Source: Bacillota bacterium (lineage in GTDB: Bacteria > Bacillota > UBA994 > UBA5500). From it: a stretch of 64,000 nucleotides of DNA. A model generated the notes under the pieces. It was given only the letters and a program-made list of their open reading frames with translations. It ran no database searches and was not told the origin of the DNA. Numbering within the stretch: the first letter of the stretch is position 1; every line of letters begins with the position of its first letter. The position numbers were made by a program, and so were the translations under genes. Positions 42,955 through 54,789 of the stretch are shown one piece after another. Location of the stretch: contig JAEZJZ010000020.1 in NCBI GenBank assembly GCA_023436245.1, forward strand, positions 41,365 through 105,364, written 5' to 3'.

Positions 42955-44025
42955 TTAAGCCTGTGCAATTTCGCTGACCAACTCATCGATCACCTCGGCC
43001 ACCGAGGTGATGCGCTCGGCCCGCCAAGCATTGGCCCCACAAAAAGCGAAGCCGTGCTGCAACACGCCGCGCTGAGCATTGATCAGCGCCTCCGCAATAC
43101 AGTAGGGGGCCTGCTTCGGCGAACACGGCTGCAGGCAGTTGTAGGCGCAGCGGATGGGAGTCATCTCCCCGGCCTGCACCCGTTCCAGGAATGCGTTCCT
43201 GACGGCGCGACCCGGCATGCCCACCGGGCTTTGAATGAGCACGATGTCATCCTCTGTCGCCCGGAGATACTCCTGCTTGAACGCGTCCGACGCGTCACAT
43301 TCGTATGTCGGCACAAAGCGCGACCCCAGTTGGGCTGCAGCCGCCCCCGCCTGTAGCACGCGGGCGATGTCGGCGCCGGTCCAGAGGCCACCGCCGGCAA
43401 TCAGCGGTATTTGGCCGTATTCGTTCGGATATGGCTCAATCGCCTGCAACACCTCCGGAATCAGGCGCTCAAGCGCAACCTGCTCCGGCTGTTGCAACTG
43501 CTCGCGCGAGTAGCCGAGATGCCCGCCCGCCAAAGGACCTTCCAACACGAATGCGTCGGGCAGACGCCCATAGCGCTTCTGCCAGTGACGGCACATCAGG
43601 CTGGCTGCCCTGCCGGACGAAATGATCGGCGCCAGCTTCACCGGCGAGCCTGCCGTCAGTTCAGGTAGGGTCAAAGGCAACCCCGCACCGGAAAAGATGA
43701 CATCCGCCTTGCCTGACACCGCCGCCGCCACCATCTCGGCGTAGTTGTTCAACGCAACCATGATATTCACACCGATCACGCCCCGGGGGCTCTGCGCCCG
43801 TGCTAGCTGTAGCTGCTCCAGCAACCCAGCTGCACTGGCGCGACGCTTGTCCATCGGGTAGTCGTCGCGGTAGAAACCCGTTTCCACACCGGAGATCACA
43901 CCGAGGCCGCCGCAATTGGCGACTGCGGAGGCCAATCTGGACAAGGATACGCCCACGCCCATACCGCCCTGTACGATCGGTAGCCTAATCTCTAAATCAC
44001 CTATCTGCCAAGCCTTTATCTTCAT
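42955..44025 (-). CDS. Nitronate monooxygenase (2-nitropropane dioxygenase family)
   Basis: 356 residues from MKIKAWQIGDLEIRLPIVQG at 44025, with AAGGAG upstream. Blocks: PIVQGGMGVGVSLSRLASAV (FMN-binding start), LEGPLAGGHLGYSR (catalytic His) and AGGGLWTGADIARVL, then AAAQLGSRFVPTYECDAS (phosphate site). An FMN enzyme that oxidises alkyl nitronates; some close relatives are enoyl-ACP reductase (FabK)-like, but the AGGHLG motif fits either, so the exact activity is open. Confidence 0.85.
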   Translation of the reverse strand: MKIKAWQIGDLEIRLPIVQGGMGVGVSLSRLASAVANCGGLGVISGVETGFYRDDYPMDKRRASAAGLLEQLQLARAQSPRGVIGVNIMVALNNYAEMVAAAVSGKADVIFSGAGLPLTLPELTAGSPVKLAPIISSGRAASLMCRHWQKRYGRLPDAFVLEGPLAGGHLGYSREQLQQPEQVALERLIPEVLQAIEPYPNEYGQIPLIAGGGLWTGADIARVLQAGAAAAQLGSRFVPTYECDASDAFKQEYLRATEDDIVLIQSPVGMPGRAVRNAFLERVQAGEMTPIRCAYNCLQPCSPKQAPYCIAEALINAQRGVLQHGFAFCGANAWRAERITSVAEVIDELVSEIAQA

Positions 44026-44104
44026 TGCCCGTGCTCCTTTGCAGTTGGCCAGTCTTCGTGCACAAAGTGTGCACAACCATGATCTGATTGTAGGCGAAAC
44101 CTAT

Positions 44105-44623
44105 TCAGGATGCAAACGTTTTTTCCGAGGTGGGTGCCGCCGGCCGCTTGGTCATCACCAAGAAGCTGCGTACACCATCTATGCGGGACACGGCGAACTC
44201 GCCGCTGACCGTGAATCCGCTGTGCTGATACACCTTGATCGCCCGCTGGTTGAACTGCAACACCGTCAGGCGCGGCAAGCCGAGGCGGCCAGTGGCGCCA
44301 GCGTACTGCAGCACTGCGGCCAGAAAGCAAGCGCCAAGTCCCCTGCCCGTCAGATCAGGCCGCAGTCCAAGGCCAACATCCAGCGCCGGTTGTCGGTAGC
44401 AGTCTGCCGCTTCCCTGGCCGGCACCCGAGCGGAGGCGCCAAAGCAACAGAAGCCGACCAGCTGACCTGACTCGTCCAACGCCGCGCAGTACTCGCCGTT
44501 CAGCAACTCCGCCAGCCCAGCGGCGCCGCGGGTCGAATTGTAGATATCATAGGGGAAGGGATAGCGCCAATCCAGGACTTGCCCGGCCAAAGGTTCGTTC
44601 ATGGGCTGGAATGAGAACTCCAT
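44105..44623 (-). CDS. GNAT N-acetyltransferase
   Basis: 172 residues from MEFSFQPMNEPLAGQVLDWR. GNAT core: LVGFCCFG, ALDVGLGLRPDLTGRGLGAC (acetyl-CoA loop) and RLTVLQFNQRAIKVYQHSGF. Three bases after the HD-domain gene, so the two probably share a transcript. Substrate unknown. Confidence 0.85.
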   Translation of the reverse strand: MEFSFQPMNEPLAGQVLDWRYPFPYDIYNSTRGAAGLAELLNGEYCAALDESGQLVGFCCFGASARVPAREAADCYRQPALDVGLGLRPDLTGRGLGACFLAAVLQYAGATGRLGLPRLTVLQFNQRAIKVYQHSGFTVSGEFAVSRIDGVRSFLVMTKRPAAPTSEKTFAS

Positions 44624-44626
44624 CGG

Positions 44627-45181
44627 TTACATGCCGAGCTCGGTGCTGATCCCTTGCATGGCGCGCAGTCCTAGGTTGATGAACTGCTCGAGAGTGAGGC
44701 CGAGCTCGCTGCAGCTCTGCAACTGCTCGCGACTGACTCCCCGGGCGAAGCTCTTCTCGCGCACACGGTTCATGATGAAGGGCACATCGATTGACCCCAA
44801 CTTGCGGTCGGGATGAATCAGGGCAGCAGCCACGATCAGCCCGGAAAGTGGATCTGCAGCATAGAGCGCCTTATCCATCAGACTGATTCTCGGCAGTCCA
44901 TGGGCTTCGTTATGCACCTTGATCGCGTAGACCAGATCCGGGTCAAAACCGGCGTCCTCCAGCATGGCAGCGGCCAAAATGCTATGATTGGTTGGATCGC
45001 TAGCTGTCTGGTCGTAATCCAGATCATGCAACAGCCCAGCCAACCCCCACCGCTCCACACTCTCGCCAAAGCGAGCCGCCAGGGAGCGCATGATCGCCTC
45101 CACTGCCAGCATGTGCTTGATCAGGTTCTTGTTCTTCACGTGCTTCTGTACCATCTGCAGCGCCTGTTCGCGCGTGACCAT
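44627..45181 (-). CDS. HD-domain phosphohydrolase
   Basis: 184 residues. HD motif set: His in LIKHMLAVEAIM, HD in GLLHDLDYDQ, His in NHSILAAAML and the Asp further on. HD hydrolases act on nucleotides or phosphate esters with metal. The short single-domain form resembles HDIG proteins of unknown substrate common in Clostridia. Transcribed ahead of the GNAT at 44105 with a 3-bp gap. Confidence 0.8.
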   Translation of the reverse strand: MVTREQALQMVQKHVKNKNLIKHMLAVEAIMRSLAARFGESVERWGLAGLLHDLDYDQTASDPTNHSILAAAMLEDAGFDPDLVYAIKVHNEAHGLPRISLMDKALYAADPLSGLIVAAALIHPDRKLGSIDVPFIMNRVREKSFARGVSREQLQSCSELGLTLEQFINLGLRAMQGISTELGM

Positions 45182-45269
45182 CTATGAATCTTCCTTTCTG
45201 CCCGAATATGCGGGATATATGTTTTGTCCTCAGTTTAGCAGACTACCGCCGAGAACGCCAACAAAAGGG

Positions 45270-45445
45270 GCCAAGCGGGCGCCATGCATGGCGCCCCTAC
45301 GAGAGCGTGCGCATACCCCTCTCATCCGTAGGGGGCGCATGCATGCGCCCCTGCGCCCCGTGCTTGCACCGCATCGCATCCCATGGACAACATTTGTGCG
45401 CCAAGCGCAAGAGAGACGACAACTGTCGTCTCTCTTGCGCTAATC
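45270..45445. repeat. Palindromic repeat family 3, copy B (three hairpins)
   Basis: Hairpin 1 GGGCGCCATGCATGGCGCCC (45277-45296), hairpin 2 GGGGCGCATGCATGCGCCCC (45332-45351) and hairpin 3 arms GCGCAAGAGAGACGAC (45405-45420) and GTCGTCTCTCTTGCGC (45425-45440). It sits after the hppA stop, where hairpin 3 could end that transcript. Confidence 0.8.
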
Positions 45446-45480
45446 ATGTGTCGCGACTGCGACAGTTCCTTTGATGTAAT

Positions 45481-47445
<1,965 letters not shown>

Positions 47446-47533
47446 CAGAATTTTGCCTCCTAACTAAAATGCCATGGATCTTGTTACCAGGATGAAACGT
47501 CAACACGGGCGCGTGCTGTCATTCCATGACAAA

Positions 47534-47561
47534 GCATACCCCGGTTATTTCCAGGGTATGC
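47534..47561 (-). terminator. Hairpin between secG and hppA
   Basis: GCATACCC and GGGTATGC arms, with TTTGTC following on the minus strand. It lies 16 bp after the secG stop and suggests the glycolysis-secG transcript ends here, with hppA separate. Confidence 0.65.
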
Positions 47562-47577
47562 TATGAGTTCCATCTGA

Positions 47578-47814
47578 CTAGCCTTGGCGACGGGCGAGAA
47601 TTGACAATAGTAGTGTAATCAGCATCCAAGCCGGAGCTATGAAAGAGGTCCACTTGGCCAACATCTCATCGATGCCCTTTTTCTGGCCGAAGATGGTCTG
47701 AGCCCCACCGGCGATGGTGCCAAGCCCGGCTGCCTTTCCTGATTGCAGCATGATCACCGCAATTAGGCCAAGAGCGAGCAAGAACCAGATTATCTGTAAC
47801 GCTAGAATCAACAA
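47578..47814 (-). CDS. secG: Preprotein translocase subunit SecG
   Basis: The likely start is TTG at 47814 (MLILALQIIWFLLALGLIAV), since GGGAGGTG sits just before it, giving 78 residues, normal for SecG. Two TM helices flank the conserved loop SGKAAGLGTIAGGAQTIFG. It assists SecYE in export. Follows eno, the usual place in Bacillota. Confidence 0.92.
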   Translation of the reverse strand: MLILALQIIWFLLALGLIAVIMLQSGKAAGLGTIAGGAQTIFGQKKGIDEMLAKWTSFIAPAWMLITLLLSILARRQG

Positions 47815-47893
47815 GTCCACCTCCCTACCCCCAAAGCTCATTATATTCTAGCATAGAGGGCAAGCACTGACAATAGAGGTCGAGCCCGACCGT

Positions 47894-49183
<1,290 letters not shown>

Positions 49184-50707
49184 CTAAGCCATCTCCCTTC
49201 GTTGGTCGATAATCAAGGATTGGCCGGTCATCGCTGCGGGTTGATCTACTTGCATCAACTGCAACACCGTCGGAGCGATGTCTGCCAAAATACCTTCTGC
49301 ACGCAAACCAGTAACCCGAGGGGTTATCACCAGACACGGCACCGGGTTGGCGGTATGGGCCGTGTGCGGGGCGCCGGTGGTCAGGTCATGCATCTGTTCG
49401 GCGTTGCCGTGATCCGCCGTGAGCACGAGTGCCCCCTTTTGGCCCTCTATGGCCGCGGCCAATCTGCCCACGCAGGCATCAACCGTCTCCACGGCACAGA
49501 CAGCTGCCTCCAGCATACCGGTATGGCCGACCATGTCCAGATTGGCGAAGTTGACGACAATCAGATCGTAGTTGGCCAGCCTAGGCAGCAACTCCTGCAT
49601 GATCTGCTCTGCGCTCATCTCCGGGCAGAGGTCATAGGTGGCCACTTTCGGTGACGGCACCAACACCCTGTCTTCACCGGGGAAAGGTTCTTCGCGCCCG
49701 CCGTTCAGGAAGAAAGTGACGTGAGCATATTTCTCCGTCTCTGCCACTCGCAGTTGCTGCTTGCCGGCCAGACTGACCGTTTCTCCCAAGGTCCAGGCCA
49801 AATCCTGAGCCGAAATGGCAGCGGGCAACGGCCAAGCATCCTCATATTGCATCATCCCGGCCAAGTGCAAGGACGGAAAGACCTCTCGGGCAAAGCCATT
49901 GAAACCGGGATCGCCAAGCGCACGCAGCAACTCCCGAGCGCGATCAGCGCGGAAGTTCCACATGAAGACGGCGTCGCCATCCTTGATTGTCCCCTGAGGC
50001 AGCACAACCGTCGGCGGGACAAATTCGTCAGTCTGCCCGGCTGCATAGGCTTGTTCGACAGCTGCCGCAGCCGTTGCAGCAACTTGGCCCTGTCCGAGCA
50101 CGAGCGCCCGATAAGCCGTTTCCACGCGGTCCCAGCGCTTGTCCCTGTCCATGGCGAAGAAGCGACCGCTGACGGTGGCGATTTGACCCACTCCTAAGTC
50201 GACCATCATCTGCTCCAACTGGGCGATGTAAGCAAGGGCACTCTGGGGTGGCACGTCGCGACCGTCCAGAAAGGGGTGTATGTAGACCCGCTGCACGCCG
50301 GCCTCCTTAGCCAAGCGCAGGAGCGCATGCACGTGCGCAATGTGGCTGTGTACGCCGCCGTCAGACAATAGACCCATCAGATGCAGGGCGTGCCCGCCGG
50401 CCTGACCGAGCAGGTCATGTAGCACGGTGTTCTGGCGCAAACCGTCGTCAGCGATGGCACGGTTGATGCGCACCAGCGGCTGATAGACGATGCGACCGGC
50501 GCCGATGTTCAGGTGCCCCACGTTGGAGTCGCCCATCTGGCCGGGCTGCAACCCCACCGCTTCCCCCGAGCATTGCAGTTGGCAGTGAGGCCATTTCTGG
50601 AACAGCTGCTTGAGATGGGGCGTGCTGGCCAAGCGGACCGCGTTCCCCTCCCGGGCGTCACGCAGTGCCCAGCCGTCCAAGATGCAAAGGACCACCGGCC
50701 GCTTCAT
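49184..50707 (-). CDS. gpmI: 2,3-bisphosphoglycerate-independent phosphoglycerate mutase
   Basis: 507 residues. The phospho-Ser lies in QMGDSNVGHLNIGAGRIVYQ (usual QMGNSEVGH; the Asp and Asn swaps leave Ser intact). Metal blocks include LCILDGWALR, NFANLDMVGHTG and LTADHGNAEQM. It interconverts 3- and 2-phosphoglycerate with manganese. It overlaps tpiA by four bases (ATGA). Confidence 0.96.
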   Translation of the reverse strand: MKRPVVLCILDGWALRDAREGNAVRLASTPHLKQLFQKWPHCQLQCSGEAVGLQPGQMGDSNVGHLNIGAGRIVYQPLVRINRAIADDGLRQNTVLHDLLGQAGGHALHLMGLLSDGGVHSHIAHVHALLRLAKEAGVQRVYIHPFLDGRDVPPQSALAYIAQLEQMMVDLGVGQIATVSGRFFAMDRDKRWDRVETAYRALVLGQGQVAATAAAAVEQAYAAGQTDEFVPPTVVLPQGTIKDGDAVFMWNFRADRARELLRALGDPGFNGFAREVFPSLHLAGMMQYEDAWPLPAAISAQDLAWTLGETVSLAGKQQLRVAETEKYAHVTFFLNGGREEPFPGEDRVLVPSPKVATYDLCPEMSAEQIMQELLPRLANYDLIVVNFANLDMVGHTGMLEAAVCAVETVDACVGRLAAAIEGQKGALVLTADHGNAEQMHDLTTGAPHTAHTANPVPCLVITPRVTGLRAEGILADIAPTVLQLMQVDQPAAMTGQSLIIDQRREMA

Positions 50708-51465
50708 TGCTTCACTCCGTAGGTGGCGGCAATGGCCAGAAACTTGTCCGGATCAAGGGAAGCGCCGCCAACCAAGGCACCATCCACGCTTGCCTCGGTA
50801 GCCATGGCTGTCATGTTTTCCGCGTTGACACTGCCGCCATAGAGCACCCGCAGGGACTCCATGCTGCCGTCCATCAGCAGCTTCAGCTTCTGTCTGGCCG
50901 ACTCGGCCACCTGAGCTGCGTCATGCGGAGTTGCCGAACGCCCGGTGCCGATCGCCCAGAGCGGCTCGTAGGCCACCACGATGCGATCAAGCTGTCCCGG
51001 ACGCAAGTGTTTCAGACAAGTCAGTAACTGCTGCCCGATCACTCGATTGGTCAGGCCGAGACTGCGATCGCTCATCGTCTCCCCGACGCAGAGAATGGGA
51101 GTCAGGCCAGCCTCCACGGCAGCCTTTACTTTCTCACTGATCGTCTCAGCCGATTCAGAGAAGAGTGTGCGCCGTTCGGAATGGCCCACAATCACATACT
51201 CACAATCCAAGGCTTGCAGCATCTCAATGGAAACCTCACCAGTGTAGGCTCCGTGCGGCTTGGGGAAGAAGTTCTGGGCGCCAAGCTTCACGCCCGTACC
51301 AGCCAAGCCGTCTCTCACCGCCTGTAACGATGGAAACGGAGGGCAGATCACCATTTGTGCTGCCAAGTCGTCGGTCAACCGCTCGCGCAGGCGCCGGCAA
51401 AAAGCCTCTGCCTGAGGAGCAGTCATGTTCATCTTCCAGTTGGCTACCACCAAGGGTTGCCTCAT
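50704..51465 (-). CDS. tpiA: Triosephosphate isomerase
   Basis: 253 residues. Lys 11 in VVANWKMNMTAP, His in YVIVGHSERRTLF and the Glu in VVAYEPLWAIGTGRSA form the active site; the phosphate loop is GGSVNAENMT. Twelve bases after pgk, overlapping gpmI by ATGA, so translation is likely coupled. Confidence 0.97.
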   Translation of the reverse strand: MRQPLVVANWKMNMTAPQAEAFCRRLRERLTDDLAAQMVICPPFPSLQAVRDGLAGTGVKLGAQNFFPKPHGAYTGEVSIEMLQALDCEYVIVGHSERRTLFSESAETISEKVKAAVEAGLTPILCVGETMSDRSLGLTNRVIGQQLLTCLKHLRPGQLDRIVVAYEPLWAIGTGRSATPHDAAQVAESARQKLKLLMDGSMESLRVLYGGSVNAENMTAMATEASVDGALVGGASLDPDKFLAIAATYGVKQ

Positions 51466-51476
51466 CGCTAAACCTC

Positions 51477-52664
51477 CTACGTCCGGTTTGTCAATGCTGC
51501 CACGCCCGGCAGCTCCCTACCTTCCAGGAACTCCAAACTGGCTCCGCCGCCGGTGGAGATATGAGTGATGGCGTTGGCCAGACCCGCCTGCTCCAAGGCT
51601 GCCGCCGAGTCGCCGCCACCGACGATGCTCTCCGCCGAAGACCTGGCCAGGGCTTGCGCCAATGCCTTGGTGCCGACTGCGAAAGCCGGGCGCTCAAATA
51701 CGCCCATCGGTCCATTCCAGATCACCAGCCCGGCGTTGGCCAGGACATCGCTGAAACGCTGAATCGTGGCTGGCCCAATGTCCAGGGCCATCATGTCGTC
51801 GGGAATCTGGTCGACCGCGACGACCGTGCCTGCACTGGCGTCAAGCGCTGGCGCCGCCACGACATCGGTAGGCAACAGCACCTGTACCTTGCTAATGGCC
51901 GCCTGCTCCAACAGTTGCCGTGCGAGCTCAACCCGCTCCCCTTCCACCAACGATTTCCCTAGCCGATGACCTTGGGCGACCAGGAAAGTATTAGCCATGC
52001 CGCCTCCGATCAATAGGCTGTCCACCTTTTGCAGCAGGTTCTGCACCACGGCGATCTTGTCCGATACCTTGGCTCCACCTAGGATGGCCACAAACGGTCG
52101 TTTCGGCGAGGACAGGGCACCTCCCAGGAACTCGATTTCCTTAGCCAACAAGAAGCCGCAGGCGGCAGGCTGCAGATAGGTGGTCACGCCGACAGTGGAG
52201 GCGTGCGCCCGATGGGCCGTGCCGAAGGCATCGTTGACATACATCTCCGCCAAAGACGCCAGTTGCCTGGACCACTCAGGATCGTTGGCCTCTTCCTCCG
52301 GATGAAAACGCAGGTTCTCCAAGAGCAACGCCGTTCCCGGTTGCAGCCCGTCCACGGCGGCCAGGGCGACCGGACCGACGCAATCCTCCGCGAATGCGAC
52401 CTGGGCGGCGAGCAGTTGAGACAGGCGTTCGGCCACCGGGCGCAATGAATACTTGGCAACAACCTTGCCTTTGGGACGCCCGAGGTGGCTGACCATGATC
52501 AATCTGGCACCTTGCTCCAACAAGTAGCGGATGGTGGGCAGGCTGGCGACAAGCCGTGTGTCGTCCGCGACCTGGCCCTCATCAGTAAGCGGTACGTTGA
52601 AGTCAACGCGCAACAGCACTCTTTTCCCCGAGACCTCGACATCTTTCAGACCCAGTTTCTGCAT
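51477..52664 (-). CDS. pgk: Phosphoglycerate kinase
   Basis: 395 residues from [20 protein letters not shown] at 52664 with GGGAGG upstream. Blocks: [28 protein letters not shown] and [13 protein letters not shown]. It makes ATP from 1,3-bisphosphoglycerate. First gene of the glycolytic run; gapA is not adjacent, as whiA comes upstream. Confidence 0.97.
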   Translation of the reverse strand: MQKLGLKDVEVSGKRVLLRVDFNVPLTDEGQVADDTRLVASLPTIRYLLEQGARLIMVSHLGRPKGKVVAKYSLRPVAERLSQLLAAQVAFAEDCVGPVALAAVDGLQPGTALLLENLRFHPEEEANDPEWSRQLASLAEMYVNDAFGTAHRAHASTVGVTTYLQPAACGFLLAKEIEFLGGALSSPKRPFVAILGGAKVSDKIAVVQNLLQKVDSLLIGGGMANTFLVAQGHRLGKSLVEGERVELARQLLEQAAISKVQVLLPTDVVAAPALDASAGTVVAVDQIPDDMMALDIGPATIQRFSDVLANAGLVIWNGPMGVFERPAFAVGTKALAQALARSSAESIVGGGDSAAALEQAGLANAITHISTGGGASLEFLEGRELPGVAALTNRT

Positions 52665-52736
52665 GCAACAACCTCCCTGCCTAGTCAGCAAACCCAGTTG
52701 TGGATCAGGCGAATTAGTATATGTTATATCAGTCCG

Positions 52737-52745
52737 ATTATATCA
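52737..52745 (-). promoter_or_regulatory. Extended -10 promoter of the glycolytic operon
   Basis: On the minus strand TGATATAAT spans 52745-52737, about 73 bp before the pgk start. A weak TTGCAG lies further upstream with short spacing. No CggR-type gene or operator is obvious. Confidence 0.55.
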
Positions 52746-52821
52746 CAATGACTGCTCTGCAACGCGGTGAGGCAGCCAAATCCAACCTTATTCTGCCCCC
52801 GCAGCGCTACCCGATGCTGGC

Positions 52822-53784
52822 CTAGCCATAGTTGTGTTCGCCAGGATAGGTATTAGCCTGCATGCCCTCGGCCAGCCGCACCAATTTGCGCAATCTGTGA
52901 TTGACGGCACTCTTGCTGAGTGGCGGATCAGCCATCTCCCCTAACTCCTGCAGACTGAGATCGGGGTAGTCCTGACGCAGCTCTGCTATTTGGCGCAGCC
53001 CCGGCGTCAGTTTGCCCAGGCCTTGTCGCAGCTGAATGAGACGAATGGCTTCCAATTGCCGCACGGATGCCTCGACTGTCTTGTTCAGGTTGGCTGTTTC
53101 GGCATTTACCAGCCGGTTCACCTGATTGCGCATCTCCTTGTGCACCCTGGCATTCTCAAACTGCAGCAAGGCGGTGTGTGCCCCGATCACATTCAGGAAG
53201 CGCACGATCTGCTCTCCTTCTTTCAGGTAGACAACCAGGTCATCCTTGCGCGTCACCGTCTTCGGCGAGAAACGCTCTTTCTGCAGCAGTTGACAGAGCA
53301 CCTGTCCCTGCTCCTCATCCGCAGTGGCAATTTCCATATGGTAAGAGACCTTCTGCGGGTCATTGATCGCTCCGGCTGCCAGAAAAGCGCCGCGCAGATA
53401 GGCCCGACGGCAGCAACGCTTCTTCACGACCCAGTCAGCCACGCCATGCCCCATGGATTGCCCCTCCTCCATCAGCCCTACCTGGCGGAGCAGGTCTGTC
53501 ACGACACCACGACAGCGCACCATATAGACGTTGTTCTTGCGCAGCCGCACCTTGCGTCGGATGTAGATCTCAGCGTGCACACCGAACACCGCCCGAAACA
53601 GCGTGAAGATCACCCGAGCTGTGGCCGGGTTCTGCGTGGTTACCGCCAGGCCCCACTGACCGGCACGGCTGATCTCGATGCTGCCGTTGAGGCGAATCAA
53701 GGCCGCCAACTCGGCTCGCTGACAACACTTGTCCTGCACCGTTACCCGCGCCAGTTCGCGTTTGATGTCTTCCGTATAGGTCAT
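52822..53784 (-). CDS. whiA: DNA-binding protein WhiA
   Basis: 320 residues. N-terminal LAGLIDADG-like half (ELAALIRLNGSIEI...; RRAYLRGAFLAAGAIND) and C-terminal helix-turn-helix (LSLQELGEMADPPLSKSAVNHRLRKL). WhiA proteins influence cell division, chromosome segregation and sporulation in Gram-positives. Its presence supports the Bacillota assignment. Usually near rapZ/yvcK, which would be upstream; here a divergent YczE-like gene begins instead. Confidence 0.93.
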   Translation of the reverse strand: MTYTEDIKRELARVTVQDKCCQRAELAALIRLNGSIEISRAGQWGLAVTTQNPATARVIFTLFRAVFGVHAEIYIRRKVRLRKNNVYMVRCRGVVTDLLRQVGLMEEGQSMGHGVADWVVKKRCCRRAYLRGAFLAAGAINDPQKVSYHMEIATADEEQGQVLCQLLQKERFSPKTVTRKDDLVVYLKEGEQIVRFLNVIGAHTALLQFENARVHKEMRNQVNRLVNAETANLNKTVEASVRQLEAIRLIQLRQGLGKLTPGLRQIAELRQDYPDLSLQELGEMADPPLSKSAVNHRLRKLVRLAEGMQANTYPGEHNYG

Positions 53785-53999
53785 GGTTTCACCACCCGTC
53801 AGAAGCTATTTGCCTGCAGTGTTCCACGCGTTGGCCTGCTAATCCTGCTATTTGGAGACTGTCGAGCAGCAGCGGCGATATTTCCATCCGAAGAGTATGA
53901 ACCTTGCCATAACTTTCGGGTAGCAGGAAGTGAGCTAGCAGTAGAGAAGTCTAGTTAGGAGCCGCGTGCATCAGATCCCGCGGCCGGAGGAGACAGTAA

Positions 54000-54692
54000 A
54001 TGCCCAAGCGCCCGCAAGTACTGATCGTTCGCTATCTGTTGTTGTTGTTCGGACTATTTCTGCTCAGTCTCGGCATCCTGTTCAGTGTCAAGGCGAGGCT
54101 CGGCGTATCCGCCTGGACCGTCTTTCACCTCGGTATCGCCCAGCATATCGGCTGGACCCAAGGACAGGTCAGTCAGGCTGTGGGGCTGCTCATCGTGCTC
54201 TTCAGCTATTTCCTCGGCATCAAGCCGGCCATGGCCACGGTGATGAATCTGGTGTTGGTCGGAGGCACCTACGATCTACTGGATGCCGCCAACGTACTGC
54301 CAAATCCGACAGCCCTAGTCATGCGCTGCCTTTTCCTGGTCGTCAGCGTGCTGATCATGAGTGCTGGAACAGCTCTCTACATCAGCGTCAAGATGGGCGC
54401 TGGCCCCCGGGACGGTCTGATGCTGGCGCTGACCCAGCGCAGCGGCTGGCGCATCGGGGTGGTGCGCAACAGCATCGAGCTGGGAGTTCTAGTCGCAGGC
54501 GTGATTCTAGGTGGTCCGTTCGGTCTCGGAACCCTCTTCTGTGCCCTAGCCATCGGTCCTGCACTGGAAGCAAATATGCACCTGTTGCGCACTGCTACCA
54601 AGCTCTGGCATTTGGAGTCTTACCTCTCCGTGATGGAGTCAAAACGGCGCCGGAAAACAGCAGGTCAGTCACTTGCGGCTGCAGACAACTAA
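54000..54692 (+). CDS. YczE/YitT-family integral membrane protein
   Basis: 230 residues with GGAGGAG seven bases before the ATG. Five or so TM helices, e.g. RYLLLLFGLFLLSLGILFSV and CLFLVVSVLIMSAGTALYIS. The family marks are VKARLGVSAWTVFHLGIA and VKMGAGPRDGLMLALTQ, repeated halves with a conserved G-x-x-x-W/D-G pattern. Function unknown; YczE of Bacillus is linked to surfactin production. Confidence 0.8.
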   Translation: MPKRPQVLIVRYLLLLFGLFLLSLGILFSVKARLGVSAWTVFHLGIAQHIGWTQGQVSQAVGLLIVLFSYFLGIKPAMATVMNLVLVGGTYDLLDAANVLPNPTALVMRCLFLVVSVLIMSAGTALYISVKMGAGPRDGLMLALTQRSGWRIGVVRNSIELGVLVAGVILGGPFGLGTLFCALAIGPALEANMHLLRTATKLWHLESYLSVMESKRRRKTAGQSLAAADN

Positions 54693-54724
54693 CGGGGCAT
54701 CAACTGGCAATAGGCTCTGAAGCA

Positions 54725-54759
54725 AGCAGACCAGGCACACATGCCTGGTCTGCTTTTCG
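54725..54759 (+). terminator. Rho-independent terminator
   Basis: AAGCAGACCAGGCA and TGCCTGGTCTGCTT are perfect 14-bp arms with loop CACA, followed by TTCG. It ends the YczE-like transcript and can also halt the minus-strand repeat gene. Confidence 0.9.
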
Positions 54760-54789
54760 TTAGCAGCACGAAGGGCTGCGTTGGCTCAG

